Assembly (NCBI GenBank): GCA_964487555.1
Contig: CAZART010000004.1
Coordinates: 1-64,000, forward strand
Source of the DNA: CAZART01 sp964487555
GTDB lineage: Bacteria > Bacteroidota > Rhodothermia > Rhodothermales > VXPQ01
Direction of reading: 5' to 3'
Length of the DNA: 64,000 bases
Shown here: in pieces, positions 36,463-44,137 of the stretch
Position numbering within the stretch: position 1 is the stretch's first letter
How the letters are laid out: every line of letters starts with the position of its first letter
The notes under the pieces: generated by a model
The model's input: only the letters and a program-made list of their open reading frames with translations
What the model was told of the DNA's origin: nothing
Databases searched by the model: none
Position numbers and translations under genes: made by a program

Positions 36463-37629
36463 ATGCGCATCTGTTTCGCCTCACTCTACGATCCTGAGTG
36501 GGTGGCCTCCCCTTCGGAGAAACTGCAGCTTGCGCCTCTTCTCCGACTACTGCCCGGAGCCCTGGCCTCTCGCGGCCACCGCATCGACGTAATTCATTCG
36601 GCACGGCGAAACCGTTTTGTTCGGATCGATGGCGTGGCCCATCACTTCGTGCCGGCGACCCGGGGAATTGCCGCGGCCGGCGCCTTCGCGCACATGGTTA
36701 CCGGCCGGCCGCGTACGCTATTCGAATGGCCCCGCCGACTCTCCCAGCTTCTAGGCAAGCTCCGTCCGGACGTTCTTCATTTTCACGGCACCCAGCTCCA
36801 CGTCAGCCTCGCGGCGCTCCGTCGCGCTCTTCCTGCAGCGTCGGCGCTCGTGGTTCATTACCACGGAGGATCGCCGACGCGCAGGCGTTCCGCACGATGG
36901 CTGCAGCGGCGCAATCTTCGCTCTGCGAGGGCTGTACTTTTCACGACGCCGGGACAGGCTTCACTCTTCAACGCCGCGGGCATGCTTCAGAGTCCCGACA
37001 GGGCAGCCATGCTCATCGAGACTTCGTCCGACTTCCGGTGGATGGATCGGCGTACCGCCCGTTCCATAACCGGCATGCACGGCCGTCCCGTCTACCTGTC
37101 GGCGGGCCGGCTCCATCCTGTGAAGGATCCGCTAACCACGCTCCGAGGCTTCGAGCGGATTGCGGAGACGCAACGGGAGGCGCAGCTCTATCTCTATTAC
37201 GTTTCGGACGAAATGCTTCCGATCATGCGCGCTTATGTCGATGCGCGGCCGATGCTTCGCCATGCCGTCCACTTCCGCGGACGTTTGCCGCGCGTTGAGA
37301 TGGAGGTCGTCTTCAACAGCGCCGACATCTTCTTGCAGGCCAGCCGCCGTGAATTCAGCGGCTGCGCTCTTCTCGATGCGATGGCGTGCGGCGTCGTGCC
37401 GGTCGTGTCTGAGCTTTCCTCGTTCCGAGTGATCGCAGACCAGTACGGCGAATATTTTCCCGTCGGTGATGCGGAGGCCCTCGCTCGCCGAGCTCTCGAC
37501 GTCGGCCTTGACGCCGTGCCCGCTCGTTCGGAAGCCGTTCGAGGCCACTTCGAACGGGAGCTCAGCTTCGGCGCCATGGCGCAGAAACTCGAAGCGACGT
37601 ACGAAAAGATTTCTGAGGCGTCCTCCTGA
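36463..37629 (+). CDS. GT4-family glycosyltransferase, copy 1
   Basis: A 388-residue GT-B glycosyltransferase. The N-terminal acceptor domain has 'DVLHFHGTQLHVSLAALRR' and the C-terminal nucleotide-sugar domain has 'VYLSAGRLHPVKDPLTTL', 'VHFRGRLPRVEM' and the E-x7-E-like stretch 'REFSGCALLDAMACGVVPVV'. It transfers a sugar from an activated donor, most likely at the cytoplasmic side of the membrane. Two bases separate it from the second glycosyltransferase. The donor and acceptor are unknown; presence in the operon implies the product is glycosylated. Confidence 0.92.
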   Translation: MRICFASLYDPEWVASPSEKLQLAPLLRLLPGALASRGHRIDVIHSARRNRFVRIDGVAHHFVPATRGIAAAGAFAHMVTGRPRTLFEWPRRLSQLLGKLRPDVLHFHGTQLHVSLAALRRALPAASALVVHYHGGSPTRRRSARWLQRRNLRSARAVLFTTPGQASLFNAAGMLQSPDRAAMLIETSSDFRWMDRRTARSITGMHGRPVYLSAGRLHPVKDPLTTLRGFERIAETQREAQLYLYYVSDEMLPIMRAYVDARPMLRHAVHFRGRLPRVEMEVVFNSADIFLQASRREFSGCALLDAMACGVVPVVSELSSFRVIADQYGEYFPVGDAEALARRALDVGLDAVPARSEAVRGHFERELSFGAMAQKLEATYEKISEASS

Positions 37630-37631
37630 AA

Positions 37632-38860
37632 GTGGCCCGTTCGACCGATCCCACGTCCCTCCTCCTTCTCGTTCCGGGATTTCCGGAAAACGAATCCGAT
37701 TCGTCCTGCCTTCCTGCACTCCAGAGCTACGTCGAGGCGCTGGGCCATCGACTTCCACAAGCTACCGTCGAGGTCATCGCGTTCCAGTACCCCTTCACGC
37801 GGCGATCGTATCAGTGGGGCTCCGTCCGCGTCCACGCGCTGGGCGGCGGAAACAACCGTTTTGCGAAACCGCACACCTGGCTGCGGGCGGTGCATACCGG
37901 TCGGCGCGTCGTCGCCGGCCGTAAGCGCGGCATCATCCACAGCTTCTGGCTGGGCGAGTGTGCCCTCATCGGGTCTCTACTCGCTCGGCGCTACGGATGG
38001 AAGCACGTCGTCTCGATCGGCGGGCAGGAAGTGCGCCGGAAATCGGCGTACGGCCGCCTCCTGCGTCACGCCCCGTTTTCGCTGACCGCAGGCTCCATTC
38101 CGGCGGCGGAGGCCGTTCGCCGCAGCGTCCATCGCAATGTGGACGCCGTCATTCCGCTCGGCCTCGATGCCGACCGAATAGTGACTGCGGCGCAGGACTC
38201 CTCGGAGGATCGCCGTCCGATCGACGTCCTCGTCGTCGGTTCTCTCATTCCCATCAAGCGTGTCGATGAGGCAATCGACGTTGCTGCGCAACTGGTACGG
38301 CTCCGTCCGGGCCTCTCCCTAGAAATCATCGGTGAGGGACCTGAACGNNNNNNNNNNNNNNNNNNNNNNNNNNNNNNNNNNNNNNNNNNNNNNNNNNNNN
38401 NNNNNNNNNNNNNNNNNNNNNNNNNNNNNNNNNNNNNNNNNNNNNNNTGGTACGGCTCCGTCCGGGCCTCTCCCTAGAAATCATCGGTGAGGGACCTGAA
38501 CGGACTCGCCTTCAAGAGCGGATTCGCAACGCCGGACTTGACGATCACGTCGTCTTTCGAGGCCGGCTGCCCCGTGAAGAGGTGCTCCGACTCATGCAAA
38601 GGAGCAGGGTCCTGCTGCACGCGTCGGAATACGAAAGCCAGGGATACGTTTTCCTCGAAGCGCTGGCGTCCGGCATGTACGTCGTGTGCCGGAATGTGGG
38701 CTTCCATCCCGAAAGCCCGAACGTCCAGCATGCAGAGAGCGTCGACGAAATGGCGACGGCCGTCGCGCAGCGTCTCGCGCGTCCACATCGCCCCGAACCG
38801 GTGGCTCTGCCCACGGCCGACCAGACGGTCGATGCCTTCACGGCGCTCTACAATGCCTGA
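37632..38860 (+). CDS. GT4-family glycosyltransferase, copy 2, split by a false assembly gap
   Basis: Starts at GTG 37632. The N-terminal part reads to 38347 ('LSLEIIGEGPE'), then 100 N follow, and the C-terminal part resumes after an exact repeat of the previous 55 bases. Removing the N run and one copy (155 bases) restores one frame: ...IIGEGPE-RTRLQERIR... then 'VVFRGRLPREEVLRLM', 'HASEYESQGYVFLEALASG' and the stop at 38860. The repaired protein is 357 residues, a normal GT4 length, with 'VLVVGSLIPIKRVDEAID' at the start of the donor domain. It is the last gene of the operon and ends seven bases before the convergent sixA gene. Confidence 0.9.
38293..38502. repeat. False assembly gap: 55-bp exact duplication around 100 N
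   Basis: Bases 38293-38347 are identical to 38448-38502, and 38348-38447 are N. This is the pattern of two contig ends sharing a 55-base k-mer overlap that the scaffolder did not merge. Nothing is missing; the gap and one copy should be deleted. Confidence 0.95.
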
Positions 38861-38867
38861 CGCGTCG

Positions 38868-39362
38868 TCAATGCAATACCTTTGGCGGCAGGATCCACCG
38901 CAGTGTGCCATGGCCGAATGCAATATCTTTCCAAGCCGGCACGTGGAATTCGATGCGCGCCATCGTCGCGGTAGAGACTTTGATGGAACCTCCGCCGATG
39001 AACAGGCCGATCAACCGGGACCACGTCGGTTCGTGTCCGACGAGAAGCAGCCGGCTCCACACATCACCCTGCCTCTGGATGACCGCCAGAACCGCCTCAG
39101 GGGTCGCCTCGTACAGATCCTCCGTGACCTCTACCGAGACATCCCCCCAATCCCCCTCTTTCATAGCGCGCTCCAGCGTCTCGCGCGCTCTAACCGCGGA
39201 GGACGTCACGATGCGGTCTGGGACGTGTCCGCAATCCGCCAGGAATTTCCCCATCCTTGCGCTATCCCGCTTCCCCCGCTTGTTGATGGGACGCTCATGG
39301 TCGCTTCCAAATGCGGCGTCCCAATCCGATTTACCATGACGGAAAATGATGACCGTTTTCAT
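38868..39362 (-). CDS. sixA: SixA-type histidine phosphatase
   Basis: A 164-residue phosphohistidine phosphatase of the histidine-acid (RHG) superfamily. From ATG 39362 it begins 'MKTVIIFRHGKSDWD', with the catalytic RHG at residues 8-10, and has the second catalytic histidine in 'LLLVGHEPTWSRLIG'. The longer open frame upstream lies inside the preceding gene and is not family-like. E. coli SixA removes phosphate from histidines in phosphorelays. Here it ends a minus-strand operon behind a propeller lipoprotein and polyphosphate kinase, ten bases after the former, so a role in phosphate/polyphosphate metabolism or a phosphohistidine intermediate is possible. Confidence 0.9.
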   Translation of the reverse strand: MKTVIIFRHGKSDWDAAFGSDHERPINKRGKRDSARMGKFLADCGHVPDRIVTSSAVRARETLERAMKEGDWGDVSVEVTEDLYEATPEAVLAVIQRQGDVWSRLLLVGHEPTWSRLIGLFIGGGSIKVSTATMARIEFHVPAWKDIAFGHGTLRWILPPKVLH

Positions 39363-39372
39363 AACACGCGTG

Positions 39373-40317
39373 TCATTCGTTAGAAGGCGCAGGCGATATG
39401 CCTGAAGACCGATCGCGAAATCGCACAAGGGTCGCGTTCTTCCGATTCCCGGCTTCGCTGGAGATGAAGAGGTCACCGTCAGGCCCGAAAGCAATGGCTT
39501 CGGGCTGAGGGAATAGGTCCGCCGGCAAATCCCACATACCCGTCACTTGCCCGGCATCATCCATGCGGACGACGACCTTCGTGACCGACGAGACGACGTA
39601 GAGGTCGCCGGAACGGGGGTGAATGGCGAGGCCTGACGGTTTGAATCCGCTCACATCTACGTGGTCCTGGAGGACCGACCGTACGGCTTCATTGATGGGA
39701 TGATCTTCTATACTCGCCTCGAAGGCCTCGATATCGAAAAGGTACACAGGTTCGTCAGTGAGGATCTGCGTAGCCGGATCGTAGGCAAAAATCGCCTTTT
39801 TGCCGTCAAGGTTCTTTCCTGCACGCTCCTTGCAGGAGATCAGGAGGCGCTCGCGGTCCGCCTGATACCCGATACCTTCTGCGTCACAGCCTTTCACCAG
39901 GTCCAGGTCGTACGAATCACCGACAAACTCCTCGTCGATCGACTCGTCGAAGACGTAAACCCTTCCATCACTGCGAAGGATAAACAAATGGCCGCCACCA
40001 CGTTCGAGGCCCTCATAATCGCCATCTTTTCCAAATTTCCGCTGTTCGACGATTTCGCCCGACGTCGGGTCGATGATGTATAGAATTCCGTTCTCATCCT
40101 GCACGGTCGCTAAAAGGCCGTTCTCCATCATGGTCATTCCGGAGATTTCTTTCAGGTCCTTGTCGAGTGTGAAGACGTCGTCAGGATCTTCGAAGACGTA
40201 CGTGCTGTCCACGCCTCGCCATGCTGCCTCGGGTGTCGTCTGCTCGGAGGCCTCACAACCCATTTGCAGCAATCCGACCATGAGTATTTCAATGCATCCT
40301 ATCCACATTCTAATCAC
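39373..40317 (-). CDS. SdiA-regulated-type beta-propeller lipoprotein
   Basis: A 314-residue predicted lipoprotein: GTG start at 40317, a hydrophobic signal and lipobox 'LLQMGC' (Cys21). The body has propeller-blade repeats ('GLLATVQDENGILYIIDP', 'GGHLFILRSDGRVYVFDE', 'SGLAIHPRSGDLYVVSS', 'EAIAFGPDGDLFISSE') typical of the SdiA-regulated/YjiK family. The GTGA overlap with ppk means tight translational coupling. It probably faces the periplasm. Function of the family is not well established; calcium binding or a hydrolase role has been discussed for related propellers. Confidence 0.85.
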   Translation of the reverse strand: MIRMWIGCIEILMVGLLQMGCEASEQTTPEAAWRGVDSTYVFEDPDDVFTLDKDLKEISGMTMMENGLLATVQDENGILYIIDPTSGEIVEQRKFGKDGDYEGLERGGGHLFILRSDGRVYVFDESIDEEFVGDSYDLDLVKGCDAEGIGYQADRERLLISCKERAGKNLDGKKAIFAYDPATQILTDEPVYLFDIEAFEASIEDHPINEAVRSVLQDHVDVSGFKPSGLAIHPRSGDLYVVSSVTKVVVRMDDAGQVTGMWDLPADLFPQPEAIAFGPDGDLFISSEAGNRKNATLVRFRDRSSGISPAPSNE

Positions 40318-42464
40318 AAGCCGTCACCATCTTTGGTTACAAACGTCTCGACCCTGCGTGAAGAATCGTCGCTCTCGGTGAATGACGCGGCGGCCGAATC
40401 CAGCTTCCGGCGCAGCAGATCATACGTGTCGACCTGCGATCGAACGGGCTCGTCGTCGCCTCGCTCGACATAGGCGTTCGTCTGACCGGCATCGAGGAGG
40501 CGCGCCTTCGTATTGTCGCGCCGCTGAAGCTCCAGGATCTGACGAAGCTCTTGTCGCACGTCCTCGTCATAGATCGGGAAGGCGACTTCCACGCGCTTGC
40601 TCAGATTTCGCGTCATCCAATCCGCCGATGCGAGGTAGTAGATCTCATGGCCGCGGTTATGGAACACAAAGAGCCTTGCATGCTCAAGGAACCGGTCGAC
40701 GATGCTGCGCGCTGCGATGGTCTCGCTCTGGCCTTCGACGCCCGGCACGAGGCAGCAGATTCCGCGTACGATCATTTCAATTTCCACGCCCTCCTGATCG
40801 GCGTCGTAAAGGCGCCGGATGATCTTGGGATCCTCCAATGAATTCATTTTCACGATCATTCGACCTTGATCGCCGTCGTTGGCGGCCTCGATCTCGGCCT
40901 CGATCAACCGGTAAAAGCCCTTGCGCATGTGGGCGGGAGCGACCAGAAGATGTTCGTATTCCGGCTGTTTTTCCTCGCCGGCCAGGAAGGCAAAGACCTT
41001 CCGCACGTCGACCGTAAGACGCGGATCCGCCGTGAAGAGGCCGTGATCCGCATAGATGCGCGCCGTGTTTTCGTTAAAGTTGCCCGTTCCAAGGTAGGCA
41101 TACCATCGATTTTCGCCCTCTTCTCGTCGCCCGATGAGGGCAAGCTTTGAATGCACTTTCAAATCGGGAAAACTATAGAGGGTGCGGATGCCGGCCTCCT
41201 CCATTCGCTCCGCCCACCGGAGATTGGAGGCTTCGTCGAAACGCGCCTTTACCTCGACAAAGGCCGTCACCTGCTTTCCGGCTTCCGCGGCTCGAATGAG
41301 CTGCTCTATGACGGCCGACTGCGACGCCGTCCGGTAGAGCGTGATCCACACGGATTCTACATCCGGATCGTCAGCAGCTTCCTGCAGAAACCGGACCACG
41401 TAGTCGAACTTTTGATACGGAAAATGTACCACGTGATCCTTCGCGGCCACAGCTTCCAGAATGGACGATGCCTTCTCCAGAACTGGATGGCTGAGAGGCG
41501 GAAGCTTGTTGTAGGACAGATGAGTGAGCCCAAACCTTGGGAAATCCATTAGATCCTTCAGGTTGTGGTATCGGGCACCCTCCACGAGGTCTTCCTCTTC
41601 CAGATCGAACCACTGTTTCAATGATTCAACGAGTCCGTGCGGCGAATGGTGATCGAAAAGAAAACGGCAGGGAAGGCCTCGTTCTCGCTTCTGAAGACTT
41701 TTGCGAATCTGCTCCACAACCGAGTTGCCGTATTCATCGTCGAGGTATAGCTCCGCGTCGCGTGAAAGTTTAACCGCGTAGGCGATGCCTACCTGGTGCT
41801 CCGGAAAGAGGCCCGGCAGGTTATATCGAATCACGTCATCCAGGAACATGACGTGCCTCTCGTCTTCGTCCGATGGGATCCACACGAAGCGGGAGATCGG
41901 AGGACTCGGCACTCCGACGACTCCGTATCGAGGGTGCGCGACCGAAAGGCTGACGCTATCCGAAGGCGGACTGAGTTCGACGATCAGGTAAAGCTGCTGA
42001 TTCGCGAGGAACGGGACGTCGTCTGCCTCGAGAATGGTCGGATTCAGATGAGCTCTGACGTGCTCGCTGAAGTATTCGCGCAGGTACTCACCCTGAGCCT
42101 CCGTCACGGAAGTATCGTTTACCAGGTAGATCCCATGTTTCTCAAGCTCGGGAAGAATCGAGCCGCGAAGCGTCTCTCCGAAGCGTTCCTGTTGGTCGAC
42201 GACGACCTCGTGAATCTCCTGCAGCAGCTGCTCCGGCCGCAAGCCGAGTTTCGAGGCCGTCTTCTTTTTCAATCGCAGCAAGCTCCGCAGGGATGCGACG
42301 CGGACGCGGAAAAACTCGTCGAGATTGGATGAAAAAATCGCCAGGAACTTTAGGCGTTCAAAAACCGGAACGTTCGGATCTTCTCCTTCCTGCAGCACGC
42401 GGGCATTGAACGAGAGCCAACTTAGTTCACGATCGAAATAATTATACGGGTCCTTCTTAGCCAT
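40314..42464 (-). CDS. ppk1: Polyphosphate kinase
   Basis: Reversibly polymerises the terminal phosphate of ATP into inorganic polyphosphate. The 716-residue protein has the complete Ppk1 architecture: N-terminal 'NYFDRELSWLSFNARVLQEG', the HxK catalytic stretch 'VHSKLALIGRRE' (His about 435) and the conserved 'GTGNFNENTARIYADHGLF'. The C-terminal domain has 'SADWMTRNLSKRVEVAFPI'. It is the first gene of a three-gene minus-strand operon (ppk1, propeller lipoprotein, sixA) with overlapping or near-touching ends. Upstream is a 550-bp divergent intergenic region. Linked to stress survival and phosphate storage. Confidence 0.97.
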   Translation of the reverse strand: MAKKDPYNYFDRELSWLSFNARVLQEGEDPNVPVFERLKFLAIFSSNLDEFFRVRVASLRSLLRLKKKTASKLGLRPEQLLQEIHEVVVDQQERFGETLRGSILPELEKHGIYLVNDTSVTEAQGEYLREYFSEHVRAHLNPTILEADDVPFLANQQLYLIVELSPPSDSVSLSVAHPRYGVVGVPSPPISRFVWIPSDEDERHVMFLDDVIRYNLPGLFPEHQVGIAYAVKLSRDAELYLDDEYGNSVVEQIRKSLQKRERGLPCRFLFDHHSPHGLVESLKQWFDLEEEDLVEGARYHNLKDLMDFPRFGLTHLSYNKLPPLSHPVLEKASSILEAVAAKDHVVHFPYQKFDYVVRFLQEAADDPDVESVWITLYRTASQSAVIEQLIRAAEAGKQVTAFVEVKARFDEASNLRWAERMEEAGIRTLYSFPDLKVHSKLALIGRREEGENRWYAYLGTGNFNENTARIYADHGLFTADPRLTVDVRKVFAFLAGEEKQPEYEHLLVAPAHMRKGFYRLIEAEIEAANDGDQGRMIVKMNSLEDPKIIRRLYDADQEGVEIEMIVRGICCLVPGVEGQSETIAARSIVDRFLEHARLFVFHNRGHEIYYLASADWMTRNLSKRVEVAFPIYDEDVRQELRQILELQRRDNTKARLLDAGQTNAYVERGDDEPVRSQVDTYDLLRRKLDSAAASFTESDDSSRRVETFVTKDGDGL

Positions 42465-42672
42465 TCAACGGGGCTCGCGGTCCGGTTCGGGGGAATACGG
42501 CGATGGGTATGTCATGCTTGTTCATTGATCCATGCACAGCGGTTGCGCTAAATCCGGTACGTAACACGTTCTTGTCAATTAAGGCGGCGAGAGGCTCGCA
42601 AATTTCTCAGATCCGTACGTACTCATCAAGTGCACCTCACGTGTTACGGTGGACAGTGCACGATGGTGGATG

Positions 42673-42712
42673 AAAGCCCGGTCTTTGGTGGAAGGCCGGG
42701 CTTTCTCATTTT
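42673..42712 (+). terminator. Orphan terminator-like hairpin
   Basis: A 13-bp stem with one G-U pair (42673-42685 and 42692-42704, six-base loop) followed by CTCATTTT. No annotated gene lies upstream on this strand, so it may end a small RNA or an aborted transcript. Confidence 0.55.
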
Positions 42713-42832
42713 ACGAACTTCGCCCTCCAAATCCGTCGGAACTGCCGCCAACCTTCTACGAAACTCCCTCTCGGCAGCGCCCTTACCATTGCCGACCACG
42801 TTCGGCCTCTTAGCGAACCACCGGAAGCCGTG

Positions 42833-42868
42833 CCATCAGAAATCCCCGTACCGTCAGAAATCCCCGCA
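42833..42868. repeat. Two tandem 18-bp repeats upstream of a LacI-type gene
   Basis: Units 42833-42850 and 42851-42868 match at 16 of 18 positions; shared core TCAGAAATCCCCG. Possible direct-repeat binding site. Confidence 0.65.
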
Positions 42869-42929
42869 CACGGAGAATCAACTATCCCTGCTGGATTTGT
42901 CCCCGGGCGGATCATAACTTGCCGGTGCA

Positions 42930-42941
42930 GAAAGCGCTTTC
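42930..42941. promoter_or_regulatory. LacI-family (cre-like) operator
   Basis: Perfect palindrome GAAAGCGCTTTC, flanked so that 13 of 14 positions match TGAAAGCGCTTTCA, the CcpA/LacI-family operator form with central CG. It lies 73 bp upstream of a LacI-type start codon. A weak promoter (TTGCCG, 17 bp, AATATC) would place the operator in its spacer, so autoregulation is likely. Confidence 0.65.
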
Positions 42942-43014
42942 AATATCTTCGCTCTATCGAGAAGCTATTTCGCCACGATCATAACTCTGCTTCGTATTTC
43001 GGAAGAGCCACCTT

Positions 43015-44100
43015 ATGCCGACGATAAAGGACGTAGCCCGGCAGTGCGGCGTGTCCATCGCCACCGTCTCCGCCGTTATCAACAACGCAGAGTGGGTGCC
43101 AAGCGATACCCGAGAGCGCGTCCGCGACGCCATTAAGAAGCTCAATTACCGCCCGAACAGACTTGCTCAGGGGCTGAAGACGCGGAAGAGTTACACAGTC
43201 GGGGTCATCGTCTCGGACGTGACCAATCCCTTCTACACGGATATCGTGCGCCATTTGAGTCACGAGCTTCGTGAAAACGACCGAAATCTCGTCCTCTGCG
43301 ACTCCGACCATCGCTTCGATCTCGGCGAGCAAAATTATCGGATGCTTCTCGAGAAGCAGGTGGATGCTATCGTACTAATCGGCGATTCGGTGCGGCAAAG
43401 TACGGTCGCGGAGTTCGTCGCTCAAAGTCCGAACGTGCCGGTTGTGGCCATTGAACGCGACTACCGGATAGACAGCGTCAGCAAGTTGTTAGTCGACTCT
43501 GAGAAGGGCGCCTTCGAGGCCACGATGCATCTGATCCGGCAGGGGTTCACGCGTATCGGGATGATTTCGGGCCCGCTGACGGGGCCGGGTAGCAAGAGCT
43601 ATGGCCGGCTTCATCAGTACAGCGGTTATCGGCGGGCGCTGCAGCAAGGGGGCGTCGACTTTGACGGCTTCCTCGTCGTGGAAGGGGATTTTCGATTCAG
43701 CGGCGGCCAGACCGCGATGCACCAGCTTCTGGAACTGCCTGATCCGCCCGATGCCGTTTTCGCGGCCAACGATATGATGGCCCTCGGCGCCATGGATGCC
43801 GCAAGACGGTTGGGCCGATCCGTGCCCGGTGAGGTCGCCATTGTCGGATACGACGACATCCCAATCGCCGGACATACGTCCCCCCCGTTAACGACGATGG
43901 CCATACCCAAGCAGGAGCTCGGACGCTCAGCCGCTCAGCTCCTCCTCGAACACCTGAACCTTCCCACCAAGTTACCGCCGGTTCGCCGCATCTTCTCGGC
44001 GAAGCTCATCGTACGATCGTCGTCGAATTTTTCGCTCGACCGCCAAGCAAGTGTGCGTCCGCTCGACGAGCATCTGAAAAGTAAAGCGAACCCGGCGTGA
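43015..44100 (+). CDS. LacI-family transcriptional regulator, copy 1
   Basis: A 361-residue LacI/GalR repressor. The N-terminal helix-turn-helix 'TIKDVARQCGVSIATVSAVIN' (about 3-23) and hinge 'LNYRPNRLAQGLKTRKS' precede a periplasmic-binding-protein-like sensor domain ('VGVIVSDVTNPFYTDI', 'FAANDMMALGAMDAARRLG', 'VGYDDIPIAGHTSPPLTTM'). It probably senses a sugar. A palindromic operator lies 73 bp upstream, suggesting autoregulation. No sugar-metabolism genes are next to it: the following gene is a ferredoxin reductase two to 37 bases away, and the target regulon may be elsewhere. Confidence 0.95.
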   Translation: MPTIKDVARQCGVSIATVSAVINNAEWVPSDTRERVRDAIKKLNYRPNRLAQGLKTRKSYTVGVIVSDVTNPFYTDIVRHLSHELRENDRNLVLCDSDHRFDLGEQNYRMLLEKQVDAIVLIGDSVRQSTVAEFVAQSPNVPVVAIERDYRIDSVSKLLVDSEKGAFEATMHLIRQGFTRIGMISGPLTGPGSKSYGRLHQYSGYRRALQQGGVDFDGFLVVEGDFRFSGGQTAMHQLLELPDPPDAVFAANDMMALGAMDAARRLGRSVPGEVAIVGYDDIPIAGHTSPPLTTMAIPKQELGRSAAQLLLEHLNLPTKLPPVRRIFSAKLIVRSSSNFSLDRQASVRPLDEHLKSKANPA

Positions 44101-44137
44101 CGTGATTTCCATCAGCGTTATGGTTAATCCCGGTTCA

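Larger units (their letters stand above)
42465..43014. other. 550-bp divergent intergenic region with orphan terminator, repeat and operator
   Basis: Between ppk1 (minus) and a LacI-type regulator (plus). It holds a terminator-like hairpin at 42673-42712 with no gene in front of it, a two-copy 18-bp repeat at 42833-42868, and a 12-bp palindrome at 42930-42941. There is also a 9-bp inverted pair GTAACACGT / ACGTGTTAC about 80 bp apart, starting near 42560. A TTGACA-like hexamer on the minus strand near 42572-42578 could belong to the ppk1 promoter. No convincing small protein gene is present. Confidence 0.55.

Noticed and set aside
38348..38447. Two separate glycosyltransferase fragments at the second gap
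   Set aside because: Exact 55-bp flanking duplication and frame restoration show one intact gene.
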